Below are positions 32,001-40,630 of a DNA stretch of 64,000 bases, piece after piece; position 1 is the first letter of the stretch; the number at the start of each line of letters is the position of its first letter. The DNA is from Sphingopyxis sp. USTB-05 (GTDB lineage: Bacteria > Pseudomonadota > Alphaproteobacteria > Sphingomonadales > Sphingomonadaceae): positions 2,790,001 to 2,854,000 of the forward strand of contig NZ_CP084712.1 in assembly GCF_023822045.1 (NCBI RefSeq), in the 5' to 3' direction. Made by a program: the position numbers and the translations under genes. The notes under the pieces are model-generated. The model had not been told where the DNA came from. It worked only from the letters and a program-made list of their open reading frames with translations, and made no database searches.

Positions 32001-34013
32001 TTACCCGAAAGGATCGTGCCGCCCGGTCGCGTAATGCGCCATCGCCATCGTCGTCCATTGCGCGTTGACGCGGATGCAGCTCGGAAAGACGCTGGCGTCG
32101 GTCACGAAGACATTGGTCGTGCCGTGAACGCGGCATTCGGGATCGACAACGCCATATTGCGGGTCTTCGTTGATCGCATTGCCGCCGTGCGGGTGGCTGC
32201 TGGAAAGCGTCACATCGTCCTGCTCGCGGATCGCCGCCTCGAAGAAGGCGTCGACGTCGATGTCGGACGTGATCTTTTGCCCCTTCGCAAGCGCCGGATA
32301 GCATTCGAGCGCGCCAGCGGCGAAATGGACTTTGGTCAGCGTTGCCATCGCGCGGCGGAGCATCGGGAGGTCGTCGTCGACGTCGAGGCGGAATTTAAGC
32401 TTGCCGTCGACGATCTGTCCGCGCCGGTCGGCCGGAAAGAGGATGCCGGCCGAATGGATGCGGCCGAAATTCTTCATCCGCTCCGAATGGTCGGCGAACC
32501 AGCCGGGCATCAACGAGGCCATCGACATCGGTGGCTGGAAATGGCTTTCGAGAAGGAAATCGCCGCAGTCGACATAGCTCGACATCTGATCCTCGTCCCA
32601 CGCATCGCCGCCGACGCCATCGGGCATGAGCGCGACCACGGGCGACGCGACGTTGAGCGAAACCTGATAGCCAGTGCCGTCGATATCGCTGCGATCGAGC
32701 AGCTTCGACGAGGCGATCGTGCCCGCCGCGACAACGACGCCGACGCGCGCACGGACAAGGCGGTTCGAACCGTCGGGCAGGATGAGCTTCACCGCCTCCG
32801 CCTCGCGCCGGCCGTCGGCGGCGGTCTGCCACATGATCTGCTGCGCCTTGGTATTCGGCAGGATGCGCGCGTGCCGATCATGGCACGCCTTGGGCAGGTA
32901 GGTCTGCGCCACCCCCATGCGGCGGCCGTAAGCGCAGCCCGAATTGCAATAGCCGCAATAAGCGCAAGCCGTCGGCGTGTTCGGCGGACCGAAATTCTTG
33001 TCGAACCAATCGGTGACCGCACGCTTGTCCATCGCATTGTCCGAGGCGTCGGCATAGGCGTGCCAGCCGTTGATCAGATGCGGGCCGTTGTGGCGGCCGC
33101 TACGCGGCTCGATCCGCGCGATACCGAGCATGTCCTTCACCGCGTCATAGCTGTCGTGAAAGGCCGCGGCGTCGACGGGTGCGCCGATGCTCGCCCATTT
33201 CGCTAGGACGTCCTTTGCATCGGGGTGCGTCCGCCCGGGCTCGTTGACGCGCAAACATATCCCATTGTTGATCGTCGAAGATCCGCCGACGCAGCGGCCC
33301 TGGAAAACGACGAAATCGCGGTTGGTCGTCGTCTGGACCGCGCCATGTTTGTAAAGCTTTGCGATCATGTCGAGTTCGTGATGCGTAATCGCGTGGCTGG
33401 GATAAAAGGGGCCCGCCTCGACGATCAGCACCTTATAGTCCCAGCCCGCGATATTATAGGCCGCGACCGCCCCACCCGCGCCCGAGCCGACGACGATCAC
33501 GTCATATTCGTCCTCGAGACTGGCGGCATCGAGGATATAGGCAGGATCGATCTCGCGCCCGCGGATCGGCGCGAGCGGCATGTCCTGGCTACCCCGCTGG
33601 CGGAATTTTGGCAGCGTGAAGCCGATCTGCCGGTGAACGGGATTGGCGGCGTTCGCATCCTGATCCCCAGGTTCGAGCCCCGGCTGCCAATGGCCATAAT
33701 AGCAGGCGTAGATGATGCCGCGCAGCCGGCCCATGTCCTGAAACAAATCGATGCTGCTGTCGCGCAATCGGTCGTCGATGCGCTCGACGCGGGTTTCGAC
33801 ATCGACCGCGGCGAACATGGGGCCGAGCACGATTTCGGTCGCGGTCAGCGACAGCCGAATCTCGTCGAGCTTGGTGCCGCCGACCTTCCCAAACAGTTCG
33901 GCGACATTGGCGACGACCTGATCGGGCGTGATGGCCATTTCGGCGCCGTGAAACAGCGCCTCGGTCAATGCCTTCAAAAATTTGAGCTGCCCGAAATTAA
34001 ACGGTGCCGTCAT
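32001..34013 (-). CDS. GMC family oxidoreductase
   Basis: A 670-aa flavoprotein of the glucose-methanol-choline family. The FAD-binding Rossmann motif VIVVGSGAGGAVAAYNI is at residues 172-188; GRCVGGSSTINNG (240-251) is the GMC signature 1; the conserved C-terminal region reads SSSHPHGGNAINEDPQYGVVD with VTDASVFPSCIRVNAQWTTMA, including the catalytic His. The N-terminal 165 residues are an extra helical domain without clear motifs, as in long alcohol oxidases. A cysteine cluster, C350-x2-C353-x2-C356-x3-C360, is notable. It probably oxidises a long-chain alcohol or a sterol-like compound. The ATG at 34013 was preferred to 34037. Confidence 0.85.
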   Translation of the reverse strand: MTAPFNFGQLKFLKALTEALFHGAEMAITPDQVVANVAELFGKVGGTKLDEIRLSLTATEIVLGPMFAAVDVETRVERIDDRLRDSSIDLFQDMGRLRGIIYACYYGHWQPGLEPGDQDANAANPVHRQIGFTLPKFRQRGSQDMPLAPIRGREIDPAYILDAASLEDEYDVIVVGSGAGGAVAAYNIAGWDYKVLIVEAGPFYPSHAITHHELDMIAKLYKHGAVQTTTNRDFVVFQGRCVGGSSTINNGICLRVNEPGRTHPDAKDVLAKWASIGAPVDAAAFHDSYDAVKDMLGIARIEPRSGRHNGPHLINGWHAYADASDNAMDKRAVTDWFDKNFGPPNTPTACAYCGYCNSGCAYGRRMGVAQTYLPKACHDRHARILPNTKAQQIMWQTAADGRREAEAVKLILPDGSNRLVRARVGVVVAAGTIASSKLLDRSDIDGTGYQVSLNVASPVVALMPDGVGGDAWDEDQMSSYVDCGDFLLESHFQPPMSMASLMPGWFADHSERMKNFGRIHSAGILFPADRRGQIVDGKLKFRLDVDDDLPMLRRAMATLTKVHFAAGALECYPALAKGQKITSDIDVDAFFEAAIREQDDVTLSSSHPHGGNAINEDPQYGVVDPECRVHGTTNVFVTDASVFPSCIRVNAQWTTMAMAHYATGRHDPFG

Positions 34014-34133
34014 CGCCCTGCCCCCCCGATTGCGCACGCATCAAAATGCCGGATTATAGTGGGCCTGGGCAAGCTGTATTGTATCGAAACGGCGGGAATG
34101 GGGTGGGGAGCGGACATTCCGTCACCCACTTCC

Positions 34134-34222
34134 GTCATCCCGGGCTTGACCCGGGATCCCGCTTTTTGACGCACTCACTGGCTTCGACCTCAAGCGGGAC
34201 CCCGGGTCAAGCCCGGGGTGAC
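34134..34222. repeat. Palindromic repeat R1, copy d
   Basis: Fourth copy of the palindrome, preceded by a short remnant of the edge of module L (GGGGTGGGGAGCGGACATTCC, ending at 34120) but not by its interior. Gap 34014-34286 holds only this and its flanks. Confidence 0.92.
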
Positions 34223-34286
34223 GAGGATGTGGAGGGCAGCAACCGGTCGTCAGCAGTCACTCTGTTCCGGCTCATGCTTCAACCAG

Positions 34287-34398
34287 CTACACCGCGCCCT
34301 CGAACACATCCTCAACCCAATGCGCGCGCGCCGCATCGTCGCGCGGCGAAGCGAGGTAGCGGATAGTGGCGATAGGCGGCGTCGACGGCGGTGGACAT
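34287..34398 (-). pseudogene. Tiny ORF with putative LexA box, interrupted by a one-base insertion
   Basis: A start codon at 34398 with GGGG 8 bases before it opens a reading frame of 28 codons ending at 34312. If one of the two G at 34361-34362 (plus strand) is removed, the frame runs through 36 codons to a TAG at 34287-34289 with a regular, acidic C terminus (ARAHWVEDVFEGAV). The mixture suggests a short protein gene with a frameshift, or a sequencing error, or that only the 28-residue peptide is made. No family was recognised. The upstream GTTC-N7-GTTC site at 34417-34431 implies SOS control. Confidence 0.4.
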
Positions 34399-34416
34399 AG
34401 GTGGCCCCTTTGATTT

Positions 34417-34431
34417 GTTCCACTTATGTTC
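34417..34431 (-). promoter_or_regulatory. Putative LexA (SOS) box, GTTC-N7-GTTC
   Basis: GTTC-CACTTAT-GTTC, the direct-repeat form known for alphaproteobacterial LexA. It lies 19 bases upstream of the small ORF start at 34398 and on the downstream side of the malate synthase gene, hence positioned for the ORF. A single 8-base motif of this kind can occur by chance about twice in 64 kb over both strands, so the intergenic position is the main support. Confidence 0.5.
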
Positions 34432-34468
34432 TAGTCGCCATCGACAGCCCCGGCAATCCTCTTTTGCG

Positions 34469-36562
34469 TCAGCCCGCCTTTTTCGCTTGCCGATATTTGT
34501 GGAGCAGCGGTTCGGTGTAGCCCGACGGCTGGGTCACACCCTCGAAGATCAGCGCGCGCGCAGCTTGCCAGGCGATGCCGTCGGGAGTCAGCTTTTCGTA
34601 GAGCGCGTCGCCCGCATTCTGCGCATCGACCTTTGCCGCCATGCGCGCCAGCGCGGCGTCGACCTGTTCGGGGGTGCAGACGCCGTGGAGCAGCCAGTTG
34701 GCAAGTGCCTGGCTGGCGATGCGCAATGTCGCGCGGTCCTCCATCAGGCCGACGTCGTCGATATCGGGGACCTTCGAGCAACCGACGCCCTGATCGATCC
34801 AGCGCACGACATAGCCGAGAATGCCCTGGCAATTATTGTCGAGCTCGCGGGTGATTTCCGTCTCGCTCCAATTGCGGCCGGTGGCGACGGGGATGTTGAG
34901 CAGGCGGTCGAGCGAGGGCACCGCCTCGCCGGCGATTTCCTTCTGACGCGCGAAGACGTCGACTTGGTGATAATGCAGCGCGTGGAGCGTCGCGGCGGTC
35001 GGCGACGGCACCCATGCGGTGTTCGCGCCGCTCTTCGGATGGCCGATCTTGGCGTCGAGCATCGCTTTCATGAGATCGGGCATCGCCCACATGCCCTTAC
35101 CGATCTGCGCCTTGCCGCTGAGGCCGCACGCAAGGCCGATGCGGACGTTGCGGTCCTCATAGGACGCGATCCAGTCGCTCGCCTTCATCTCGCCCTTGGG
35201 GATCATCGGTCCCGCGCGCATCGAGGTGTGGATTTCGTCGCCGGTGCGATCGAGGAATCCCGTGTTGATGAAGACGATGCGGTCCTTCACCGCATGGATG
35301 CAGGCGGCGAGGTTCGCGCTGGTGCGGCGCTCCTCATCCATCACGCCGACCTTCATCGTGTGGCGCGACAGGCCGAGCATGTCCTCGACGGCGTCGAACA
35401 GCCGGTCGGTGAAACCGCATTCCTCGGGCCCATGCTGCTTGGGCTTCACGATATAGATGCTGCCCGCGCGGCTGTTCTTCAGCGTGCCGAGACCCTTGAG
35501 GTCATGGAGCGAGCAGAGGCCGGTGATGACCGCGTCGCAGAGCCCCTCGGGCGCTTCGGCGCCGCCGGCGAGCTTGATCATCGGGGAGGTCATGAGATGG
35601 CCGACGTTGCGCACGAACATCACGCTGCGGCCGTGGAGCGTGATGGCCTCGCCCGACGGCGAGGTCCATTCGCGGTCGGCCTCCATCGCGCGCGTCACCG
35701 TCTGCCCGCCCTTGGCGAAGCTTTCGACGAGGTCGCCGCGCATCAGGCCGAGCCAGTTGGTATAGCCGAGCGTCTTATCCTCACCGTCGACCGCGGCGAC
35801 CGAGTCTTCGAGGTCGATGATCGTGGTCAGCGCCGCTTCGAGGATGACATCGGCGATGCCCGCGGGGTCGGTCTGTCCGATCGCGCTGCTGGGATCGATC
35901 GCCAATTCGATGTGCAAGCCATTGTGCTTGAGCAGAATACCGCCGGGCTTGCTGGCGACCCATTGCGCGGGGTCGGCGAGCGCGGGCTGTCCGCCCTGCC
36001 AGTCGGCCCAACTGCCCGAGGCGAGCGGTACGGCTTCGTCGAGGAACGCCTTGGCACGCGCGATCACCGCCGCGCCGCGGGCGGCGTCGTAGCCGCCGGG
36101 CTTTGCCGGCGGCGCGTCGAGCGCGTCGGTGCCGTAGAGCGCGTCGTAGAGGCTGCCCCAGCGCGCATTCGCCGCGTTGAGCGCGAAACGCGCGTTGAGC
36201 GCGGGCACGACAAGTTGCGGGCCCGCCATCGTCGCAATCTCGGGATCGACATTCTGCGTGCCAATCTGGAACGTAGCGGGTTCGGGGACGAGATAGCCGA
36301 TCTCGCGAAGGAACGCCTGATAGGCCGCGGGGTCGTGCGCCTGTCCCGCACGCGCTTCGTGCCAGGCGTCGATCTGCGCCTGCAAATCTTCGCGCTTCGC
36401 CAGCAAGGCCGCATTTTCGGGTGCAAATTTGCCGAGCAAGGCCGCGAAATCGTTCCAGAATTTGGCGACGTCGAGCCCGGTCCCCGGCAGCGCGCGCTGC
36501 TCGATGAATTCAGCGAGACGCGAATCGACGGACAGTCCGGAACGATCGAGATATTCAGTCAT
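34469..36562 (-). CDS. glcB: Malate synthase G
   Basis: A 697-aa enzyme of the single-chain G type, which condenses glyoxylate with acetyl-CoA to malate. Visible family features include [16 protein letters not shown], then [38 protein letters not shown], and [30 protein letters not shown] with the acid and base residues, and [11 protein letters not shown]. The length and domain order (N-terminal clasp, TIM barrel, C-terminal plug) are normal. The gene is monocistronic on the minus strand, and the upstream gap 36563-36733 contains a near-perfect inverted repeat that could bind a regulator shared with the divergent WYL-like gene. Confidence 0.96.
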   Translation of the reverse strand: MTEYLDRSGLSVDSRLAEFIEQRALPGTGLDVAKFWNDFAALLGKFAPENAALLAKREDLQAQIDAWHEARAGQAHDPAAYQAFLREIGYLVPEPATFQIGTQNVDPEIATMAGPQLVVPALNARFALNAANARWGSLYDALYGTDALDAPPAKPGGYDAARGAAVIARAKAFLDEAVPLASGSWADWQGGQPALADPAQWVASKPGGILLKHNGLHIELAIDPSSAIGQTDPAGIADVILEAALTTIIDLEDSVAAVDGEDKTLGYTNWLGLMRGDLVESFAKGGQTVTRAMEADREWTSPSGEAITLHGRSVMFVRNVGHLMTSPMIKLAGGAEAPEGLCDAVITGLCSLHDLKGLGTLKNSRAGSIYIVKPKQHGPEECGFTDRLFDAVEDMLGLSRHTMKVGVMDEERRTSANLAACIHAVKDRIVFINTGFLDRTGDEIHTSMRAGPMIPKGEMKASDWIASYEDRNVRIGLACGLSGKAQIGKGMWAMPDLMKAMLDAKIGHPKSGANTAWVPSPTAATLHALHYHQVDVFARQKEIAGEAVPSLDRLLNIPVATGRNWSETEITRELDNNCQGILGYVVRWIDQGVGCSKVPDIDDVGLMEDRATLRIASQALANWLLHGVCTPEQVDAALARMAAKVDAQNAGDALYEKLTPDGIAWQAARALIFEGVTQPSGYTEPLLHKYRQAKKAG

Positions 36563-36676
36563 GTAGCACCCTCTGGTCGGCGCGCCTGCGCCAGTGAATC
36601 CGGGGAGGAAAGGGCCGCCGCGCTATGCCGCGATTGGTTTCAATTGGCAATGGAGCTTTCCAAACCTGTTCGTATA

Positions 36677-36703
36677 TATTATGCTGCAACGCACAACATA
36701 ATA
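36677..36703. promoter_or_regulatory. Inverted repeat in the glcB/WYL-like divergent promoter
   Basis: TATTATGCTG (36677-36686) and CAACATAATA (36694-36703) are inverted copies (9 of 10) separated by 7 bases. The AT-rich element lies about 115 bases upstream of glcB and 31 bases upstream of the divergent gene. It looks like the binding site of a dimeric regulator, whose identity is unknown. Confidence 0.5.
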
Positions 36704-36733
36704 AACTCCTCCCCAAGAACGATCCTGGAAACC

Positions 36734-37033
36734 ATGGACGACACACGACTTAAACTGATGGAAGCCATCGCCCGCAAACGGCTGGTGACGGCGCATTATA
36801 ATGGCCAGGTTCTGACGCTGGCGCCCCACCTGTTGTTCGAGCGCCGCGGCGACCTGTTCATCAGCGCACTGAACCTCAACAAGAGCTGGCGATCGGACGA
36901 AGAGCCGCGGCTTGGCCATTTCAAGCTCGGCGGCCTCGCGTCGATCGAGCTTAGCGAAGACGAATTCGCTCCCCTGCCCGGCTTCGAACCCGCGCCGCCG
37001 CGCGAGGAAGACACGCCGCTGCTCGCAGTCTGA
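36734..37033 (+). CDS. Small WYL-like domain protein
   Basis: A 99-aa protein. The central part (KRLVTAHYNGQVLTLAPHLLFERRGDLFISALNLNKSW) resembles the beta-barrel WYL domain of bacterial regulators in layout: a hydrophobic strand with a Tyr, a Pro turn, and a basic patch. No DNA-binding helix-turn-helix is visible, so it is a stand-alone domain, or a member of an uncharacterised family. The ATG at 36734 follows GGA in TCCTGGAAACC and gives a natural start; an ATG at 36650 in the same frame would add 28 residues across the inverted repeat. It is divergent from malate synthase and convergent with the GGDEF gene. The WYL assignment is tentative. Confidence 0.5.
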   Translation: MDDTRLKLMEAIARKRLVTAHYNGQVLTLAPHLLFERRGDLFISALNLNKSWRSDEEPRLGHFKLGGLASIELSEDEFAPLPGFEPAPPREEDTPLLAV

Positions 37034-37036
37034 AAT

Positions 37037-38227
37037 TCAGGCAGCGCCGAGGGCGGCGGCGGGCGCGAGCTCGCCGATCGCGACCCGCACCTGATTCCGC
37101 CCGCCGGCTTTCGCGCGATAAAGCGCTGCATCGGCGCGGCGTGACAGATCGAACAGCGAATCGTCGGACGTGCGCTGGGCGACGCCGAACGATGCCGTAA
37201 AACCGCGGTCGACTCCGAGCACGGGTAGCTGCGCCGAGGCAAAATGTTTGCGCACCGTCTCTGCATAGAGGCGGCCGTCGGATAGCAACGCATCGGGGAG
37301 CAGAACGGCAAACTCCTCGCCCCCGATCCGGCCGACGATTGCACCTGCCGGCGCCGCGTCGACGAGCATCGCCGCGAAATGCGCGATCACCCCATCGCCG
37401 GCGGCATGACCGAAGCTGTCGTTGATCTTCTTGAAATCGTCGAGGTCCGCCGCGACCAGCACCGCAGCGTCGCTGCCGCGGAGCAACGCCAGTTCGGCAT
37501 GATGTTCGAAACCGCGACGGTTGAGCACGCTCGACAGCGGATCGGTTTCCGATCGTGCGACCATCTCGGCCGTCGTGTCGCGCATCATGACGAGCAGCAT
37601 GACGAGCGCGATCGCCATCAGCGTGACGACGCTCCCGCTCTGCGAGATGGCAGCATAGGTCGTCGCCATATAGCCCTGCGGCGCGCTTGCCGTGCCGATC
37701 GCCGCGGCGATGAAAGGCTTGGCGACATAGATGGCCGCCGCGACGATCTGGAGCGCGATCAGCAACAGGTCGAGCGCCTGACGACGGCGCGATCGCCAGA
37801 TCACCAGCCCGAGCAGCACCTGCATGGCGAAGTAAGGAATCTGATAAAGGGTCAGCCGCGGCGTCGAGCCATAGGTCAGGCTGAAGATCGCGGGCACCGC
37901 AAGGATCGTCGCAACCCAGATCGCGGCCATCGCCGTCCACGGCGGCGGCGCGCGGTAATGACGGGCGACGCCGATCAGGGCGAAGCTCAGAGCGAGCAGG
38001 AATACCAGGAATATGCCGATCCCCACCGGGGTAGGATCGACCTGCCGCGGCAGAAGAAATTCAAGACCGACATAGACGATCCCCATGCCATAGCCCGCCG
38101 CGAGCCACCCGGCGCCGCGCGCGGTCCGGTTCGTCGCCGCAACCACGGCGAACGCAACGGCGAAAATGCCGGCGACAGACATGTTGATGCCAAGCACAAA
38201 GGCGGCGGTCATTGATCCACTCATCAT
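37037..38227 (-). CDS. Membrane-bound diguanylate cyclase (GGDEF)
   Basis: A 396-aa protein. The N-terminal 215 residues form six or seven membrane helices (such as MTAAFVLGINMSVAGIFAVAFAVV at the start) without a recognised sensor name. A GGDEF domain follows: DPLSSVLNRRGFE, LDDFKKINDSFGHAAGDGVI, and the signature RIGGEEFAVLLP at about residues 300-311. An intact GGEEF means it should make cyclic di-GMP from two GTP. No RxxD inhibitory site is clear in front of GGEEF. In a genome with an exosortase/polysaccharide locus it may take part in biofilm control, but no direct link is in this sequence. Confidence 0.92.
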   Translation of the reverse strand: MMSGSMTAAFVLGINMSVAGIFAVAFAVVAATNRTARGAGWLAAGYGMGIVYVGLEFLLPRQVDPTPVGIGIFLVFLLALSFALIGVARHYRAPPPWTAMAAIWVATILAVPAIFSLTYGSTPRLTLYQIPYFAMQVLLGLVIWRSRRRQALDLLLIALQIVAAAIYVAKPFIAAAIGTASAPQGYMATTYAAISQSGSVVTLMAIALVMLLVMMRDTTAEMVARSETDPLSSVLNRRGFEHHAELALLRGSDAAVLVAADLDDFKKINDSFGHAAGDGVIAHFAAMLVDAAPAGAIVGRIGGEEFAVLLPDALLSDGRLYAETVRKHFASAQLPVLGVDRGFTASFGVAQRTSDDSLFDLSRRADAALYRAKAGGRNQVRVAIGELAPAAALGAA

Positions 38228-38405
38228 CTGTCCGGCCAGCGTAGGAAGCGGGTCCCGAACTTTCGGTTAATATATTGCGATTCGGGATAATAAACGCGTC
38301 CCTCTAGCCGGATATGACGCCGGTCACAGTGACATACCGTATCGCATCGACAAAATAGCCGGCCCGGGGGTGCAAAAGGCGTTCGCCGCTCGCTATAGCC
38401 ACAAG

Positions 38406-39617
38406 ATGGTCAGTCTTACCGCAACTGAAAATGCCGCACTGGAGCGTGCCGCCGACGCGCCGATGCTGGCACAGGTCGAGAAATGGGCGGCGATCAACAG
38501 CGGCACCGGCAATCTGGCGGGATTGAAAACCGTCGCGGGCGAGCTGGCCGATGCCTTTGCGATACTCCCGGGCGATGTCCGGCTCGTCGCCGCCGATCCG
38601 GTCGAGAGCGTCGACAGCGCCGGCACCGTCAATACCATCCGACGCGGCGACCATCTGCACGTGCGCGTACGGCCCGAGGCGCCGGTGCAACTGCTGCTTA
38701 CCGGGCATATGGACACGGTATTCGCCGCCGACCATCCGTTCCAGACGTTGAAATGGCTCGAAGACGGTGTGCTCAACGGTCCCGGCACCGCCGATATGAA
38801 GGCGGGCATTTCGGTGATCCTCGCGGCGCTCACCGCACTCGAAGCGTCGCCGCTCGCCAGCCGCGTCGGCTATGATGTGATGATCAACAGCGACGAGGAA
38901 ACGGGGAGCCAGGCGTCGGCACGGCTGATCGCCGAACTCGCGAAGGGCAAGACTGCGGCGCTGACTTATGAACCCGCCCTGCCCGACGGCACGCTCGCCG
39001 GTGCGCGGCCGGGAAGCGGCAATTTTTCGGTCATCGTCCACGGCCGCGCCGCGCATGCCGGGCGCAATCCGCAGGACGGGCGCAACGCGCTGCTCGCTGC
39101 CGCCGACCTCGCGCTGCGGCTCGGGGCGCTCAAGTCCGATACTCTGAAGGTCAATCCGGCGAAGATCGATGGCGGCGGGCCGAACAATATCGTTCCCGAC
39201 AGCGCTATCCTGCGGGTCAATATGCGCCCGTCGACGCCCGATGCGATGGCGGCGGCCGAGGCAGCGATGCGCGACGCGATCGCCGCCGTCTCGCGCGAAC
39301 ATGATGTGCATTGCCATGTCCATGGCGGCTTCAACCGTCCGCCCAAGCCGCTCGATGCGGCGGCGACGCGCCTGTTCGAACTGGTGCGCGATTGCGGCGC
39401 CGCGCTCGGCCTGCCCCCGATAAGCTGGAACGCGACCGGCGGCGTGTGCGACGGCAACAATATCGCCGCGTGCGGCGTGCCGGTGGTCGACACCATGGGC
39501 CCGCGCGGCGGCGCGATCCATTCGTCGGACGAATTTCTGATCGTCGACAGCCTCGCCGAACGCGCGAAGCTGTCGGCACTAACCATGACAAGAATAGCGG
39601 AACGGGGGACTGTGTGA
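38406..39617 (+). CDS. M20 family metallohydrolase in the ast operon
   Basis: A 403-aa zinc hydrolase of the M20 (carboxypeptidase G2/ArgE/DapE) family. Metal ligands are seen in HMDTV (H101, D103), GTADMKAG (D130), NSDEETGS (E164, E165) and IHSSDEF near the C terminus. The dimerisation domain carries the conserved GRAAHAGRNPQDGRNAL. M20 enzymes cleave amide bonds such as N-acyl amino acids. Its stop overlaps the astA start (GTGA), so it is in the arginine succinyltransferase operon, where it may act on N-succinylglutamate instead of the usual AstE, or on a peptide; the substrate is not determined. The ATG at 38406 fits the family start. Confidence 0.87.
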   Translation: MVSLTATENAALERAADAPMLAQVEKWAAINSGTGNLAGLKTVAGELADAFAILPGDVRLVAADPVESVDSAGTVNTIRRGDHLHVRVRPEAPVQLLLTGHMDTVFAADHPFQTLKWLEDGVLNGPGTADMKAGISVILAALTALEASPLASRVGYDVMINSDEETGSQASARLIAELAKGKTAALTYEPALPDGTLAGARPGSGNFSVIVHGRAAHAGRNPQDGRNALLAAADLALRLGALKSDTLKVNPAKIDGGGPNNIVPDSAILRVNMRPSTPDAMAAAEAAMRDAIAAVSREHDVHCHVHGGFNRPPKPLDAAATRLFELVRDCGAALGLPPISWNATGGVCDGNNIAACGVPVVDTMGPRGGAIHSSDEFLIVDSLAERAKLSALTMTRIAERGTV

Positions 39618-40627
39618 ATTATGTGATCCGGGCGGCCAAGCCGGGCGACCTGCAGAGCATTTACGAAATGGCGAAGCTGACCGGTGGTGGCTTTACCAAT
39701 CTGCCCCCTGACAAAAAGGCGCTGTCCGCCAAGCTTGAACGCACCGAAGCGTCGTTCGCGAGCGACAAGGAATATCCGTCGGACGAGCTGTACCTGCTCG
39801 TTCTCGAAGATATGGATAGCGGCGAAGTACGCGGCACTTGCCAGATTTTCGGGCAGGTCGGCCAGCGCTGGCCTTTCTATTCCTATCGCATCGGCACCGA
39901 CAGCAAGCATAGCGAACAGCTCGACCGGACCTTTCACGCGCAGGTGCTGATGTTGAGCAACGACCTTAACGGTGCGAGCGAGGTGGGCGGACTGTTCCTG
40001 CACCCCGCGGCGCGTGCCGGCGGGCTTGGGCTGCTGCTCGCGCGTTCGCGCTATCTGTTCATCGCGCGCCACCGCGCGCGCTTTGGCGACCGTATCCTCG
40101 CCGAACTGCGCGGGGTGATCGACGAGGCGGGCGGATCGCCGTTCTGGGATGGGGTCGCAGGCAAATTCTTCGGGATGAATTTCCAGGAAGCCGACCAGTT
40201 CAACGCGGTCCACGGCAACCAGTTCATCGCCGATCTGATGCCCAAGCATCCCGTCTATATCGCGATGCTGAGCGACCATGCACGCAGCGTCATCGGGGTG
40301 CCGCACCCGACCGGGCGCGCCGCGATGCGCATGCTGGAGAACGAAGGCTTTGCGTTCGAAAATTATGTCGACATCTTTGACGGCGGCCCGACGATGACAG
40401 CGCGCACCGATCAGGTCGCGAGCATCCGTGACGCGAAGCATATCGAGATATCGGCGATCGCCGGCGCCGACGACCTTGGGGGCGAAGATGCTCTGGTCGC
40501 GACGGGACAGCTCGCCGATTTCCGCTGCTGTTTCGGCAAGGTCGGCGGGGGTTCGACGATCGATAGCGAGTCCGCAAAATTGCTGGGCGTCGGCAAGGGC
40601 GGCGAGATTAGCTGGATCGGCCGCTGA
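39614..40627 (+). CDS. astA: Arginine N-succinyltransferase
   Basis: A 337-aa enzyme starting with GTG at 39614: NYVIRAAKPGDLQSIYEMAKLTGGGFTNLP, which is the family's conserved N terminus, including the active-site region. It transfers succinyl from succinyl-CoA to arginine, the first step of the arginine succinyltransferase (AST) pathway. Motifs such as EVGGLFLHPAARAGGLGLLLARSRYLF (about residues 120-145) and VPHPTGRAAMRMLENEGFAFENYVDIFDGGP are typical. It overlaps the M20 hydrolase stop and is followed by astB after 3 bases. No astC, astD or astE is in this operon. Confidence 0.95.
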   Translation: MNYVIRAAKPGDLQSIYEMAKLTGGGFTNLPPDKKALSAKLERTEASFASDKEYPSDELYLLVLEDMDSGEVRGTCQIFGQVGQRWPFYSYRIGTDSKHSEQLDRTFHAQVLMLSNDLNGASEVGGLFLHPAARAGGLGLLLARSRYLFIARHRARFGDRILAELRGVIDEAGGSPFWDGVAGKFFGMNFQEADQFNAVHGNQFIADLMPKHPVYIAMLSDHARSVIGVPHPTGRAAMRMLENEGFAFENYVDIFDGGPTMTARTDQVASIRDAKHIEISAIAGADDLGGEDALVATGQLADFRCCFGKVGGGSTIDSESAKLLGVGKGGEISWIGR

Positions 40628-40630
40628 ACC

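Noticed and set aside
34391..36733. A very long plus-strand open frame antisense to malate synthase that leads into the WYL-like gene
   Set aside because: It is the mirror of the highly codon-biased glcB gene (GC-rich third positions keep the antisense frame open). Its amino-acid composition (Arg, His, Gly, Ala rich) is unlike a real protein; only the last 99 codons outside glcB are kept.
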